Shown: positions 48,460 through 58,233, numbered from the stretch's first letter. The stretch: 64,000 bases of DNA from Pedobacter frigidisoli (GCF_004331675.1 NZ_SJSN01000004.1:64255-128254), one strand, 5' to 3'. Program-made: numbers and translations. The notes: generated from the letters alone by a model not told the origin.

Positions 48460-49406
48460 TATTTTTCAACTACAAAATCTACTTTCGATGGACTTATATT
48501 TATCAATTTACAATAATCTGGAAACTCGGTCAGCTTTACCGTAAATTGATTATGGTGCAGAACAGACCATTCATCGGTATTCACTGTTGCAGTAATAAAA
48601 CTTTCGTTAACCTGATCAAAATTACTTAAAGCGACCAGAAAAGTTACTTTTACTTTTTTGGGATAAAGTTTTATGCTGTTATAATTCCTATTGTTGGTGA
48701 TTTTTAGGGGAATTTCGAGGGTTTTCTCAGTGAACTCATCCACAGGTAGTTTCACCTCGATTGACGATGGATAAATACTTATGTTTTTATGAATACTATG
48801 TTGCAGGGCAATCCTTAAAGTACTACTGCTCTGAACATTGTTCAATTTCAAAGTATCTGTTGGCCAAAATTCAATTTTACTCAATTCTTCTATCGGACCT
48901 GCAACTTTTACAGATTTTGGATTTAGAAGTATCTCGCTTGCGATTCCATATTGCTTTGTAAAACTTAGTTTTTGAATTAATTTAACGTCAACAGTTTTAA
49001 CCACTCGTTTTGTAAAGTCGAAGTATAAAGTATCTGGCTTGATGGAAATTACTTTTTGTGTACTTTCTACCTGTTTATTAATATTAAAAAGTTGGTCAGA
49101 GCAAACAATAAAATCTTTCGTATTTAACTGACTGAGATATATATTAATAGACGGCGGGCTAATTCGCAAGCGATCAAACAAGAGTTGCCAACCGGTACCT
49201 TCTACCTGCAAATCAACAGTATCTGATTGTAATGGATAAAATGCTCGTTTTGTGGGCGAATTTTTAAAAACTAAAACCGTTTTTGCGCTATAAATATATT
49301 TATTTTTCAATGCCATAAAAAGCCATGCAGCTATAGCGAGCAATAAGCAAGCTAAAAGGCTGAAAACACGTCTTCTCTCAATTTTAGTTAATCTAATAAT
49401 GGGCAT
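48459..49406 (-). CDS. YbbR-like (CdaR-type) membrane-anchored protein
   Basis: A 315-aa protein with one N-terminal membrane helix (VFSLLACLLLAIAAWLFMALK) and an outside part made of YbbR-type beta repeats (VKVAGPIEELSKIEFWPTDTL is the clearest). In Firmicutes such proteins regulate a diadenylate cyclase; in Bacteroidota they lie between yajC and coaE as here, and their role is not settled. One-base overlap with coaE suggests coupled expression. Confidence 0.85.
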   Translation of the reverse strand: MPIIRLTKIERRRVFSLLACLLLAIAAWLFMALKNKYIYSAKTVLVFKNSPTKRAFYPLQSDTVDLQVEGTGWQLLFDRLRISPPSINIYLSQLNTKDFIVCSDQLFNINKQVESTQKVISIKPDTLYFDFTKRVVKTVDVKLIQKLSFTKQYGIASEILLNPKSVKVAGPIEELSKIEFWPTDTLKLNNVQSSSTLRIALQHSIHKNISIYPSSIEVKLPVDEFTEKTLEIPLKITNNRNYNSIKLYPKKVKVTFLVALSNFDQVNESFITATVNTDEWSVLHHNQFTVKLTEFPDYCKLINISPSKVDFVVEK

Positions 49407-49470
49407 AAAACAATTTTAGCGAATAATTAAAAATTAATCTATTGCAACAATATAGCCAAATGTAATGAAA

Positions 49471-49501
49471 CAAAAACAGTCCCGAAAACATTCGAGACTG
49501 T
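49471..49501 (-). terminator. terminator of yajC (GTCCCGA stem)
   Basis: On the minus strand ACAGTCTCGAA and TTCGGGACTGT form an 11-bp stem with one G-U pair, loop of 4, followed by TTTTTG. It is 22 bp after yajC and would separate the ldh-nusB-yajC part from ybbR-coaE. Confidence 0.85.
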
Positions 49502-49523
49502 CAGTTATTCATTTAAGAAAATA

Positions 49524-49847
49524 CTATGCTTTTGCCTTAGGCTCAACCGCTTTGGTCGCATCCAAAGAAACTGCAGATTTATCGAAACGGATTTTTACAC
49601 CACCTTCAACCTCAATTAAGAAAGTTGTATCGTTTAAATCAGCAATACGACCGTGGATTCCTGCAGTGGTGATAATTTTATCGCCTTTTTTTAAGCCTTC
49701 AATTAATTTTTTATGGTCTTTAGCTTTTTTAATTTGAGGACGAATCATGAAAAAGTAGAATACTACCGCGATAGCACCCAACATGATTAATTGACCGTAT
49801 TGACCAAAACCACCTGCTGCTGCCTGTAAAATTACTGTTGATGTCAT
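49524..49847 (-). CDS. yajC: preprotein translocase subunit YajC
   Basis: Small membrane partner of SecDF in protein export, 107 aa. A single helix lies at about residues 18-37 (LIMLGAIAVVFYFFMIRPQ), followed by the family stretch KKAKDHKKLIEGLKKGDKIITTAGIHGRI. The MIRPQ end of the helix is diagnostic. Flanked by a DUF1573 gene upstream and a terminator downstream. Confidence 0.95.
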   Translation of the reverse strand: MTSTVILQAAAGGFGQYGQLIMLGAIAVVFYFFMIRPQIKKAKDHKKLIEGLKKGDKIITTAGIHGRIADLNDTTFLIEVEGGVKIRFDKSAVSLDATKAVEPKAKA

Positions 49848-49931
49848 TTCTTATTTATTTGTTTATTTATGAATAGTTTATAGCTAATAGTTTACAGTTA
49901 AAAAACCGTCTGCCATTAGTTATCAATCAAA

Positions 49932-50390
49932 TTATTTTTTAGTAAGCACTTCGCCTACTAAATGAACTGTTGTAATTGTTGGGTTAGCATTCGAAGTAAC
50001 CGTAACCACTTTATCTTGCATACCCATTTTTCCTTCACTATTAAAAACTACATTAATTTTCCCCACTTGGCCAGGTAAAATTGGCTCCCCTGGTATTTGA
50101 GGAACCGTACATCCACAAGTTGCTGTCGCATTGGAGATAATTAAAGGGCTTTTTCCAGTGTTTTTCAACTTAAACTCATGAATCACTTTTTCTCCTTGTT
50201 CAATTTTTCCGAAATCGAATATATCTCTTTCGAAAACAATTACTGGAGCATCGGCGGGTGCAATTGCCGATTTCTTAGAAGTATCATTTCCTACAGAAAC
50301 ATTTGAGCTTGTTTCTCCATTTGAAGTATTCGCATTGCGACAAGCCGAAAAAGATAATGCTGCAATTGCAAGGATGAATATTTTTTTCAT
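49932..50390 (-). CDS. DUF1573 lipoprotein
   Basis: A 152-aa lipoprotein (signal MKKIFILAIAALSFSAC, lipobox SFSAC) with one DUF1573 Ig-like domain: FDFGKIEQGEKVIHEFKLKNTGKSPLII, then ATCGCTVPQIP with the paired Cys, and GKINVVFNSEGKMG. Found in this position between nusB and yajC in many Bacteroidota. Role unknown; probably facing the periplasm. Confidence 0.9.
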   Translation of the reverse strand: MKKIFILAIAALSFSACRNANTSNGETSSNVSVGNDTSKKSAIAPADAPVIVFERDIFDFGKIEQGEKVIHEFKLKNTGKSPLIISNATATCGCTVPQIPGEPILPGQVGKINVVFNSEGKMGMQDKVVTVTSNANPTITTVHLVGEVLTKK

Positions 50391-50475
50391 CAGTATAATG
50401 TTTTTTAAATGTTAACCAAAGCATATAAGCATGACCATTACAATTAAGAAAGGTACTTACACAATGGCTTTTTTT

Positions 50476-51426
50476 TTAATCTTCTATTAATCCTCTACCG
50501 ATCTTTTTGATCGTATTAGTTTTCTTAAGATCACCCAAAATTTTGTCTAAAATACCGTTTATAAACGAATTACTTTTCGGAGTACTGTAATCTTTTGATA
50601 GCTCCAAATACTCGTTGATGGTTACTTTAACTGGGATTGATGGAAAATTTAACAATTCACAAATTGCCATCTTCATTAAAATCGTATCCATTAAGGCAAT
50701 ACGCTCAGATTCCCAATTTTTGGTTCTCTCGGCAATCAATTCCTGGTATTTTGCATCGTTTTGTAAAGTATGCACAAATAAATCCTGAACGAATTTACTG
50801 TCCTCAATCCAATCTGCACTAATTTCAGTTAGTTTATTTTTGAAAGGATCATCAAAGGTAAAGTTCTTTAATGTTTTGGCAACCATGCCTTTCATCACTT
50901 CGTGATCTACTTGCCAATTGATAAATTTTTCTTCAAAAACTTGAATAATTCCCTGATTTTTAAGAATAATTTTCCTGAAAATATACTTGATAATATCTTT
51001 TGATGATTCTAAGCTTTCATTAGGATCTGCAAGATATTCTGCATACTCGGTTGAAGCTTTTAGAGAGTTGTAAACTGTTTTACGGATTTCTGGATCGAAG
51101 CCCCAATCTACCTTATACTTTTTAACCGCTGAAACATACTCAGGGTTTTGCTGCATTAAAACGCTAAACTTATTGTTAAGCAATTTCATGTTTGGATTTA
51201 AATCCTCTGCAGTTTTTAAATGTTTATTTGCCCGCTCGGCAGCATCATTTGCCGTAAATTCGGTAACTTCTACCATTAGCGATAACATCCAAATGTACAT
51301 TTCGTACACACTATCGATGCTCTGCATTAAAGTTTTCAAATCACCTTTAATGTCTTTTTTGTCTGCCATGTGCCAAGCAAAAATATTTTGCAAAGCTTTG
51401 ATCCTTAAGTGCCTTCTATTTAACAT
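50476..51426 (-). CDS. nusB: transcription antitermination factor NusB (long form)
   Basis: RNA-binding protein that helps rRNA antitermination. The 316-aa length is about twice the E. coli form and typical of Bacteroidota. The N-terminus MLNRRHLRIKALQNIFAWH carries the RNA-contact motif, and the C-terminal half holds the canonical fold ending AICELLNFPSIPVKVTINEYLELSKDYSTPKSNSFINGILDKI. In the same strand 85 bp upstream of the DUF1573 gene. Confidence 0.95.
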   Translation of the reverse strand: MLNRRHLRIKALQNIFAWHMADKKDIKGDLKTLMQSIDSVYEMYIWMLSLMVEVTEFTANDAAERANKHLKTAEDLNPNMKLLNNKFSVLMQQNPEYVSAVKKYKVDWGFDPEIRKTVYNSLKASTEYAEYLADPNESLESSKDIIKYIFRKIILKNQGIIQVFEEKFINWQVDHEVMKGMVAKTLKNFTFDDPFKNKLTEISADWIEDSKFVQDLFVHTLQNDAKYQELIAERTKNWESERIALMDTILMKMAICELLNFPSIPVKVTINEYLELSKDYSTPKSNSFINGILDKILGDLKKTNTIKKIGRGLIED

Positions 51427-51472
51427 GAATGTAAGAACGAGTGCGGTTTATAAAACCTATTTTAATAATTAT

Positions 51473-52561
51473 TTAATATGACGATTTAATTTTTTTAACA
51501 TCTGCTATTCGCTTTTCAGCTATGCGATTGGCAGCAATATTTGTTGATATATCTTCGGCCTTACTTAACTTTATAACGCTACGTGTAGCATCATAAATAT
51601 TCTCTGTAAGCTGAACAGTACGCTTTTTACCGAAACCAGTCCATTCAGAATAGCAAGATATTAAACCACCAGCATTAATTAGGTAATCTGGCGCAAAAAG
51701 AATTCCCTTTTTTAATAGCAATTCGCTATCTAAAACCTCATCTTTTAACTGGTTATTTGCCGAGCCTGCAATAATTGCAAACTTCATTTTTTGTATTGTT
51801 TTATTATTAACGGTCGCTCCCATCGCACATGGCGCATAAACATCAGCATCTATGCCAAAAATCTTATCAGCCTCAATCGGTTTGGCCTTGTACTTTCGGG
51901 CAACATAAGTCAACTGCTCTTGGTTAATATCGCTAATTAAAACTTCGGCGTTTTCCTTTCTTAGCAAAGCCACTAAATGTTCTCCAACATTACCAATTCC
52001 TTGCACAACTATTGTTCTTCCGGCAAGCATATCAGTTCCAAAAACTTCTTTCACACTTGCTTTAATACCTAAATATACGCCTTGGGCTGTAAACGGAGCC
52101 GGATTACCAGCGCCACCAATTGATTCGGGTACACCGGTAACGTAATTGGTTTCCATGCGGATATATTCCATATCGCGGGTGTTGGTCCCCATTTCCTCTG
52201 CCGTAATAAATTCGCCATTAAGGTTTTTAATAAACCTGCCATAGCTACGCATTAAGGTTTCAGTTTTATCTTTTCTAGAGTCGCCGATGATGACGCCTTT
52301 TCCGCCACCAAGATTTAATCCCGTAATGGCTGCTTTGTAGGTCATTCCTCGTGATAAACGTAAGGCATCTTCTAAAGCTTCGCCCTCTGTAGCGTAACTC
52401 CACATGCGAGTTCCGCCCAATGCCGGGCCTAAAGTGGTATCGTGTATTGCAATAATCGCTTTTAAACCTGTATCGGGATCATTACAGAAAACCAATTTTT
52501 TATGCCCGTAAGCACTCAATTGCTCTAAAATGGATGAATCTGACGAAGAATTTGATGGCAT
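51473..52561 (-). CDS. Glu/Leu/Phe/Val dehydrogenase (leucine dehydrogenase type)
   Basis: NAD-dependent oxidative deamination of a branched-chain or related amino acid. The 362-aa length fits leucine dehydrogenase. The catalytic Lys is in LNLGGGKGVIIGD near residue 90, after GPALGGTRMW; the Rossmann fold is GRTIVVQGIGNVGEHLV near 175-190. It is the first gene of the block running to coaE, with 46 bp to nusB. Substrate choice between Leu, Val and Phe cannot be read with certainty. Confidence 0.9.
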   Translation of the reverse strand: MPSNSSSDSSILEQLSAYGHKKLVFCNDPDTGLKAIIAIHDTTLGPALGGTRMWSYATEGEALEDALRLSRGMTYKAAITGLNLGGGKGVIIGDSRKDKTETLMRSYGRFIKNLNGEFITAEEMGTNTRDMEYIRMETNYVTGVPESIGGAGNPAPFTAQGVYLGIKASVKEVFGTDMLAGRTIVVQGIGNVGEHLVALLRKENAEVLISDINQEQLTYVARKYKAKPIEADKIFGIDADVYAPCAMGATVNNKTIQKMKFAIIAGSANNQLKDEVLDSELLLKKGILFAPDYLINAGGLISCYSEWTGFGKKRTVQLTENIYDATRSVIKLSKAEDISTNIAANRIAEKRIADVKKIKSSY

Positions 52562-53126
52562 ATGAACGTTCGGCTAACCTGCTGCAAAATTAAAATAAAA
52601 AACCGTTATTACACCTATTTAACTAAACTATAACAAAAATTAAATGTAGCAGTGAATATTAAAGGAATTGGCTTTAATAATTTGAAAATCAGTTGCAGCT
52701 CATTTCGGTTAGGGCAGTCCCGCCATTTACTACAATCTTTTTGTTAACTTTTTTGGTTTTTGGGCATTTTTTCCACAAAAAGTATTTTCGTTATTGTCGG
52801 GTTTATTTAACTTAGGCTTATGGTGCTTGGCAACACCAGGCGAGGGTGAAATTAGCAAATTACCTTGCAAAGGTTTGCTTTGCATTTAAATTTAGGCTAT
52901 TCTAAAACCCAACTAAAAATTACAATTTTTGGTTAAATAAACCCGATGGTACGGAAAGCTCCCGATATTTCATCGGGATTTGGAGGTACAGCGGGACTAT
53001 GGCAATCGATGAAAAACCGGAGCCTGTTTTTCGAAATAGCTTAAAAGTGTCATTATCTATTAAACCTTAATAACTTGGTTTCCATTTTGCCAAATGAAAT
53101 AACAAATTTGACTAAATTTGCAAGGC
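52562..53126. repeat. inverted pair of the dispersed element in a divergent gap
   Basis: Plus copy about 52688-52815 (CAGTTGCAGCTCATTTCGG, GTCCCGCCATTTACTACAA, AAAAAGTATTTTCG, TTGTCGGGTTTATTTAA). Minus copy about 52933-53010 (TTAAATAAACCCGATGG, then CAGCGGGACTATGG). Between them is a different AT-rich spacer. CTCCCGATATTTCATCGGGA makes an inner hairpin at 52951-52970. A TAAATTTG -7-like box (53113-53120) lies just before the ABC transporter ATG, which would give a very short or no leader. Confidence 0.8.
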
Positions 53127-54917
53127 ATGAAACATCTGAGCAGGTTAAACAAGTACTTTCTTAAATACAAATGGTGGATAATTCCTGGGAGTATTTTTGT
53201 AGTAATCTCGAATATTTTCGGTGTTGTACCCGCTCAGGTTATTGGTTATGCGGTAGATTTAATTACCGAAAACGTACAAGTTTACAATCTATTTAACGGT
53301 TTCAATCGCCAAGAAATTATCTACGATATCTTTAGCAGCAACCTATTATATTTCGGCCTGTTGGTTATTGCGTTATATGTTTTAAGGGGATTATTCTTGT
53401 TCTTTATGCGTCAAACCATCATCCTCATGTCGAGGCACATTGAGTTTGATATGAAGAACGACATTTACCAGCATTATCAAAAGCTCAGCCTGGGCTTTTA
53501 TCGCAGAAATAATACGGGCGACTTGATGAATCGAGCTACGGAAGATGTAAATCGAGTAAGGATGTATGTTGGTCCGGCGATTATGTACACGATTAATACT
53601 TTCGTTTTATCGATATTGATTATTTGGTCGATGTTTGATGTGAATTCCAAATTGGCCATTTATTGTCTTTTACCGCTACCTTTTTTAGTGATTATTATAT
53701 ATTATGTAAATACTTTAATCTTTAAGAAAAGCGGAAAAATTCAAGAGCGATTGTCAGATCTTTCGAGTTTTGTTCAAGAGCGCTTCTCTGGAATCAGGAT
53801 TATTAAATCTTACGTACGCGAGGATTATACCCGTAATATGTTCGAAATCCAAAGCAATGAATACAAAAAGGATTCGATGAGTTTGGTAAAGGTTTCTGCA
53901 CTATTTTACCCAACCATGCTTTTATTAATTGGCTTAAGTACCATTTTAACCATATATATAGGTGGGATACAAGTGATGAATGGTAGCATTACAGCCGGAA
54001 ATATTGCAGAGTTTATCATTTACATTAATCAATTAACTTTTCCGGTAACGATGTTAGGCTGGGTAACTTCGCTCATCCAAAGGGCGGCGGCATCACAGAA
54101 AAGAATTAACGAGTTTTTGGATATTCCATCTGATATTCAATCGACAGAAACTGAAGAGAGGATTTTGACTGGAAATATTAAATTCAAGAATGTAAGTTTC
54201 ACGTACCCAGATACAGGAATTGAGGCGTTGAAAAACGTAAGTTTTGAAATAAAAAGTGGAGAGTTTGTCGCAATTATTGGCAAAACCGGATCGGGGAAAT
54301 CTACTTTGGCGAATTTAATTATGCGTATGTACGATGTAGAAAACGGCGCCATAAATATTGATGGGCAAAATTTAAAATCTTTGAATCTAAAAGATTACCG
54401 CAGCCAAATTGGTTTTGTGCCGCAAGAGGTTTTTCTATTTTCTGATACCATTAAAAACAATATTGCCTTTGGTTTGGATAGGGTTACTGATGATGAAGTT
54501 TACGATGCTGCAAAAAACGCATCGGTTTATAACAACATTATCGATTTTGAGGAAAAGTTCGAAACGATGCTTGGGGAAAGAGGAATTACACTTTCTGGAG
54601 GGCAAAAACAACGCGTATCTATTGCCAGGGCATTAATAAAATCTCCTAAAATTTTAATCTTTGATGATTGTCTTTCTGCTGTTGACACCAAAACAGAGGA
54701 AGAAATTTTACAAAATTTGGGTAAATTAATGAATGGAAAAACCAGTATTTTAATTGCCCACCGCATTTCTACAATAAAAAATGCCGATAAGATTTTGGTT
54801 TTGGATGATGGAAAAATCATTGAGCAAGGCACACACAATGAATTACTTAGCCTAAATGGCAGTTATACCGAACTCTACAACAACCAACTTTTAGAAGAAG
54901 AAACACGGACTGTTTAA
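53127..54917 (+). CDS. ABC transporter, fused permease and ATPase
   Basis: Half-transporter exporter of 596 aa acting as a dimer in the inner membrane. Six helices occupy about residues 15-305, and the ATPase follows: Walker A GKTGSGKS near 385, Q-loop FVPQEVFLF near 432, signature LSGGQKQR near 489, Walker B ILIFDDCLSAVD near 510 and AHRIS near 547. The start is the ATG, not the TTG three codons before. It resembles the MsbA/YheH-type multidrug group; the substrate is unknown. DUF3276 follows 79 bp later in the same direction. Confidence 0.93.
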   Translation: MKHLSRLNKYFLKYKWWIIPGSIFVVISNIFGVVPAQVIGYAVDLITENVQVYNLFNGFNRQEIIYDIFSSNLLYFGLLVIALYVLRGLFLFFMRQTIILMSRHIEFDMKNDIYQHYQKLSLGFYRRNNTGDLMNRATEDVNRVRMYVGPAIMYTINTFVLSILIIWSMFDVNSKLAIYCLLPLPFLVIIIYYVNTLIFKKSGKIQERLSDLSSFVQERFSGIRIIKSYVREDYTRNMFEIQSNEYKKDSMSLVKVSALFYPTMLLLIGLSTILTIYIGGIQVMNGSITAGNIAEFIIYINQLTFPVTMLGWVTSLIQRAAASQKRINEFLDIPSDIQSTETEERILTGNIKFKNVSFTYPDTGIEALKNVSFEIKSGEFVAIIGKTGSGKSTLANLIMRMYDVENGAINIDGQNLKSLNLKDYRSQIGFVPQEVFLFSDTIKNNIAFGLDRVTDDEVYDAAKNASVYNNIIDFEEKFETMLGERGITLSGGQKQRVSIARALIKSPKILIFDDCLSAVDTKTEEEILQNLGKLMNGKTSILIAHRISTIKNADKILVLDDGKIIEQGTHNELLSLNGSYTELYNNQLLEEETRTV

Positions 54918-54996
54918 ATTGTATTAAAATTGTATTTTGAACTTTAAATATTTGCTTTATATTTACCGAAACCAAAAACCAACATCAATACCAACC

Positions 54997-55320
54997 ATGG
55001 GAGAATTCGACAACAAGGAAAGAGAAGAAGTTTTTTCAAAGAAAGTAAGAGCAGGCAAGAGAACTTATTTCTTCGACGTGAAAGCTACTCGCTCTGGTGA
55101 TTATTATTTAACAGTTACCGAGAGCAAGAAAAGATTAGAAGACGGTGTATTCGTAAAGCATAAAATCTTTTTATATAAAGAAGATTTCGAAAAATTTACT
55201 GAAGGATTAACAGAAACAGTAGAATATATTAAAACTCACCAAGATGTTGTAGAAAAACGCTACGAATACTCAGAAAATGGAGAGCATAGCAATAAAGCAA
55301 ACGACGATTTTTCTTTTTAA
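54997..55320 (+). CDS. DUF3276 (PUR-alpha-like) protein
   Basis: A 107-aa protein of the PUR-domain family common in Bacteroidota: EEVFSKKVRAGKRTYFFDVKATRSGDYYLTVTESKK and the HKIFLYKEDFEKFTEGL half. Related eukaryotic and Borrelia proteins bind single-stranded purine-rich nucleic acid, so a nucleic-acid role is expected. The ATG at 54997 is chosen (preceding codons lack family similarity). A GTCCCGA-type terminator follows directly. Confidence 0.9.
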   Translation: MGEFDNKEREEVFSKKVRAGKRTYFFDVKATRSGDYYLTVTESKKRLEDGVFVKHKIFLYKEDFEKFTEGLTETVEYIKTHQDVVEKRYEYSENGEHSNKANDDFSF

Positions 55321-55339
55321 GTAATTATAATTTCAATAT

Positions 55340-55370
55340 AAAGTCTCGATGAAAATCGGGACTTTTTTTT
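55340..55370 (+). terminator. terminator after DUF3276 (GTCCCGA-type stem)
   Basis: AAAGTCTCGAT and ATCGGGACTTT form an 11-bp stem with one G-U pair and a GAAA tetraloop, followed by a run of T's. Located 20 bp after the stop. Confidence 0.92.
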
Positions 55371-55424
55371 GTAAACAGAAATTTTGCGCACTGCTAGGTT
55401 TAGGAAAGCACCTAATTTATTTCT

Positions 55425-55556
55425 TAAACCCGATAGCAATGTAAAGCCCGGATTCCGTTGCAGCACCAATCGGCCTACAAAAAAACACTGACGGATACGG
55501 CTTGGAATGCATAGCGGGACTAACGTTAAGATGAGTACTGCATCTGCTTTCCAAAT
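55425..55556 (-). repeat. minus-oriented copy of the dispersed element
   Basis: Starts AAACCCGATAGC, continues AGCGGGACTAACG and ends GCTTTCCAAAT, the reverse complement of the element's conserved ends and middle. It lies between convergent DUF3276 and DUF5362 genes. The core differs from all other copies. Confidence 0.8.
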
Positions 55557-55572
55557 AAATTAATTGGTTTCT

Positions 55573-56034
55573 TTAAGCTACAGCCATTCCAGCACCAACC
55601 AAAAACACCAATAGAAAATAGCCCACAATAACAACGATTGTTATAATTCCCCAAAATTTAAATAAGGATTTTACGTTCGAGAATGCCGAATCTAAACTTT
55701 CTTGATCGCCAAATAAAACGCCTTGTTTTCCTTTATTAGAAATTCGGAAAAGCAGTAGGCTTGGGTAAAAGTAAAATAAACCTAAGGCTAAGTATATAAT
55801 GGTAACGAGGGTAGAACCACCCTGACCTAGTGAACTCATTTTTGCGGCAAGCGCTGGATTACTAGAAATCATTGCGGGAATACTAAAGGCACCCAAGATT
55901 AATAAGGCAGCAAATACAAAACCCACAATTGATAGAAATTTTGCCCATTTTGTTACATCGTAGATATAACTGCGCATTTCTTCGCTCACTACCAATTTCA
56001 CTTCTTCGGGTTTCTGCTGATCCAATTCTTCCAT
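55573..56034 (-). CDS. DUF5362 membrane protein
   Basis: A 153-aa protein with a hydrophilic N-terminus (MEELDQQKPEEVKLVV) and four hydrophobic segments (FLSIVGFVFAALLILGAFS, TLVTIIYLALGLFYFYPSLLL, and a C-terminal IITIVVIVGYFLLVFLVGAG). It matches the DUF5362 family of Bacteroidota, for which no function is known. Stands alone. Confidence 0.85.
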   Translation of the reverse strand: MEELDQQKPEEVKLVVSEEMRSYIYDVTKWAKFLSIVGFVFAALLILGAFSIPAMISSNPALAAKMSSLGQGGSTLVTIIYLALGLFYFYPSLLLFRISNKGKQGVLFGDQESLDSAFSNVKSLFKFWGIITIVVIVGYFLLVFLVGAGMAVA

Positions 56035-56114
56035 AATCTATTAATTTTCGATAAACTTAGATAAAATATCTATCTACCACAAATGGTAGCCTTTAATTAA
56101 AGGTTTTAAAAGCT

Positions 56115-56122
56115 TATCTTTG
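56115..56122 (+). promoter_or_regulatory. -7 element of the ychF promoter
   Basis: TATCTTTG fits TAnnTTTG. A TTTA at 56092-56095, 19 bp upstream, could be the weaker -33 element. The leader to the ATG would be about 80 nt. Confidence 0.5.
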
Positions 56123-56206
56123 CCCGATTTTAAGGCTAAAGCGTAGATTAGAAACCGCTAAACGCGAATCGCAAAACTAGAATATATACTAAAGAATATA
56201 ACATAA

Positions 56207-57301
56207 ATGGCATTACAATGTGGTATTGTAGGTTTACCAAATGTTGGCAAATCGACTCTTTTTAACTGTTTATCGAATGCAAAAGCGCAAGCTGCAAACT
56301 TTCCTTTTTGTACAATTGAGCCAAATGTTGGTGTAATTACTGTACCAGATGATAGATTAACCAAACTTGCTGAATTGGTTAAACCAAATAAGGTTCAACC
56401 GAATACGATCGAGATTGTTGATATTGCTGGGTTAGTAAAAGGTGCATCGAAGGGTGAAGGTTTGGGTAATCAGTTTTTAGGAAATATCCGTGCTACAAAT
56501 GCCATTATACACGTTTTGCGTTGTTTCGATGATGGAAATGTGATCCACGTTGACGGTTCTGTTGATCCAATTCGCGATAGAGAAATCATTGATACAGAGT
56601 TACAATTGAAAGATTTGGACACCGTTGATAAACGTATTCAGAAAGTAGAAAAAATGGCTAAAACTGATAAAGATGCCAAACGAACTTTCGATATTTTAAC
56701 GGTTGTGAAGGCACATTTAGAAAGTGGTAAATCTATTCGTACAGCTACTCTTCCTCAAGATGATTTTGATTTTATTGAGGATTTGGGTTTATTAACCCAA
56801 AAACCTGTCATGTATGTTTGTAATGTTGATGAGGCATCGGTAATTACTGGAAACAAATACGTTGATTTGGTTAAGGCAAATGTTGCTGATGAGAAAGCTG
56901 AAGTTTTGGTAATCTCTGCAAAAATCGAATCGGAAATAGCTGAACTGGATAGCTACGAGGAACGTGAGGAATTTTTAGCCGATCTAGGCTTAACGGAATC
57001 TGGTGTAAACAAATTGATAAGAACAGCTTACAAATTATTAAACCTTTACACTTATTTTACTGCTGGTGTAACTGAGGTTAGGGCTTGGACCATTACCAAA
57101 GGGTTTACAGCACCACAAGCTGCTGGTGTAATCCATACGGATTTTGAAAAAGGTTTTATTCGTGCTGAGGTAATTAAATATGTAGATTTTGTAACGCTTG
57201 GATCTGAAAATGCTTGTAAGGAAGCTGGTAAATTAGGCGTAGAAGGCAAAACCTATATCGTAGAAGATGGAGACATTATGCATTTTAGGTTTAATGTTTA
57301 A
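56207..57301 (+). CDS. ychF: redox-regulated ATPase/GTPase YchF
   Basis: Universal Obg-like P-loop protein that binds ATP and ribosomes. The G1 motif is [12 protein letters not shown] (residues 8-19), G3 [10 protein letters not shown] near 69, and the C-terminal TGS domain ends [18 protein letters not shown]...[15 protein letters not shown]. The 364-aa length is standard. A clear terminator follows at 57326-57353. Monocistronic. Confidence 0.97.
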   Translation: MALQCGIVGLPNVGKSTLFNCLSNAKAQAANFPFCTIEPNVGVITVPDDRLTKLAELVKPNKVQPNTIEIVDIAGLVKGASKGEGLGNQFLGNIRATNAIIHVLRCFDDGNVIHVDGSVDPIRDREIIDTELQLKDLDTVDKRIQKVEKMAKTDKDAKRTFDILTVVKAHLESGKSIRTATLPQDDFDFIEDLGLLTQKPVMYVCNVDEASVITGNKYVDLVKANVADEKAEVLVISAKIESEIAELDSYEEREEFLADLGLTESGVNKLIRTAYKLLNLYTYFTAGVTEVRAWTITKGFTAPQAAGVIHTDFEKGFIRAEVIKYVDFVTLGSENACKEAGKLGVEGKTYIVEDGDIMHFRFNV

Positions 57302-57325
57302 CCACTACGGGACTTTTAAAAGCAT

Positions 57326-57353
57326 AAAGCCATTCGAGAGAGTGGCTTTTTTT
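57326..57353 (+). terminator. terminator after ychF
   Basis: AAAGCCATTC and GAGTGGCTTT form a 10-bp stem with one G-U pair and a GAGA loop, followed by seven T's. Confidence 0.92.
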
Positions 57354-57482
57354 GTGTTGATTTTACCATGGAAACGTAGAAATATTATTCTGCTACCACT
57401 ATCATTCCTCAATCGTGAGCAACAAAGCAATCTAACCATTATTAGTTTCAGATAACCGCACTATTGTCGCCATATATAAACG

Positions 57483-57568
57483 GTCGTCACCCTGAACTTG
57501 ATTCAGGGGCTTAAAAGCAAGGTGCTCATAGCATGAAAGATGCTGAATTAAATTCAGCATGACGGCCG
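57483..57568. repeat. GTCACCCTGAACTTGATTCAGG hairpin element
   Basis: Arms near 57483-57509 (begin GTCGTCACCCTGAACTTG) and 57540-57567 (TGCTGAATTAAATTCAGCATGACGG) pair imperfectly; each arm also contains its own small palindrome (TGAACTTGATTCA, GCTGAATTAAATTCAGC). It lies between the ychF terminator and the HAD gene end. Confidence 0.7.
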
Positions 57569-57609
57569 CAAAACTAATTGTTGATCTTTTTTTAGTTACT
57601 GAATAGTAA

Positions 57610-58224
57610 CTAAACCACTAATCCAAAAGCTGCTAACTGTGCCTTTGTATCTTCGTAATCTGTATGATGAATGCCCTTTAAACCCAACCCTTCGGCAACT
57701 TGAACGAAAAGCATTCTATCATCTATGTACAAACTTGTCGCTACATCACTTTGAGAAATATCTATGGCAACCTTAAAAATATCGGCATCGGGCTTACGAA
57801 AATGCACAAAGCTAGAGGAAACAAAAAAATCTACAAACTCATTAAGTTTAAAAGTATTGATTCGATATTGATTGAGTTCTCTGCCTTCATTGCTAATTAC
57901 AGCCACTTTAAGGTTGTATTTCTTTTTTAAACTGCAAATCAATTCGATCATCTCTGGATAAGGCAACGATTTCTCGAACATAAATTCCTTAAAATCATCG
58001 TAAGAAAAAGAACGTTCCTCGTAAAAGACCAATCTTTCCAAATATTCATCTAGGGTAATTTTACCAACCTCATAAGTATCGAAAGTTAAATGGTGGCGTT
58101 CCTCTATTTCCACCGAATCGAGGTTAAAAAGTACCGCAGCTTCGCCCCTTGCTCTTCTATCCCATCCATTGGTTAATAATACGCCACCGATATCGGTAAA
58201 AAGTGTTGTAATTTTATTTTCCAT
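57610..58224 (-). CDS. HAD-superfamily hydrolase (HAD-IA type)
   Basis: Soluble 204-aa phosphatase-like protein. Motif I is FTDIGGVLL, in which the first Asp is present and the second position is Gly, a form common in HAD-IA phosphatases. Motif II is ISNEG, motif III Lys in HFRKPDADIF, and motif IV YIDDR. The cap domain contains LFNLDSVEIEERHHL. Substrate unknown. It is 9 bp downstream of mgtE on the same strand. Confidence 0.9.
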   Translation of the reverse strand: MENKITTLFTDIGGVLLTNGWDRRARGEAAVLFNLDSVEIEERHHLTFDTYEVGKITLDEYLERLVFYEERSFSYDDFKEFMFEKSLPYPEMIELICSLKKKYNLKVAVISNEGRELNQYRINTFKLNEFVDFFVSSSFVHFRKPDADIFKVAIDISQSDVATSLYIDDRMLFVQVAEGLGLKGIHHTDYEDTKAQLAAFGLVV

Positions 58225-58233
58225 ATTTTAAAA

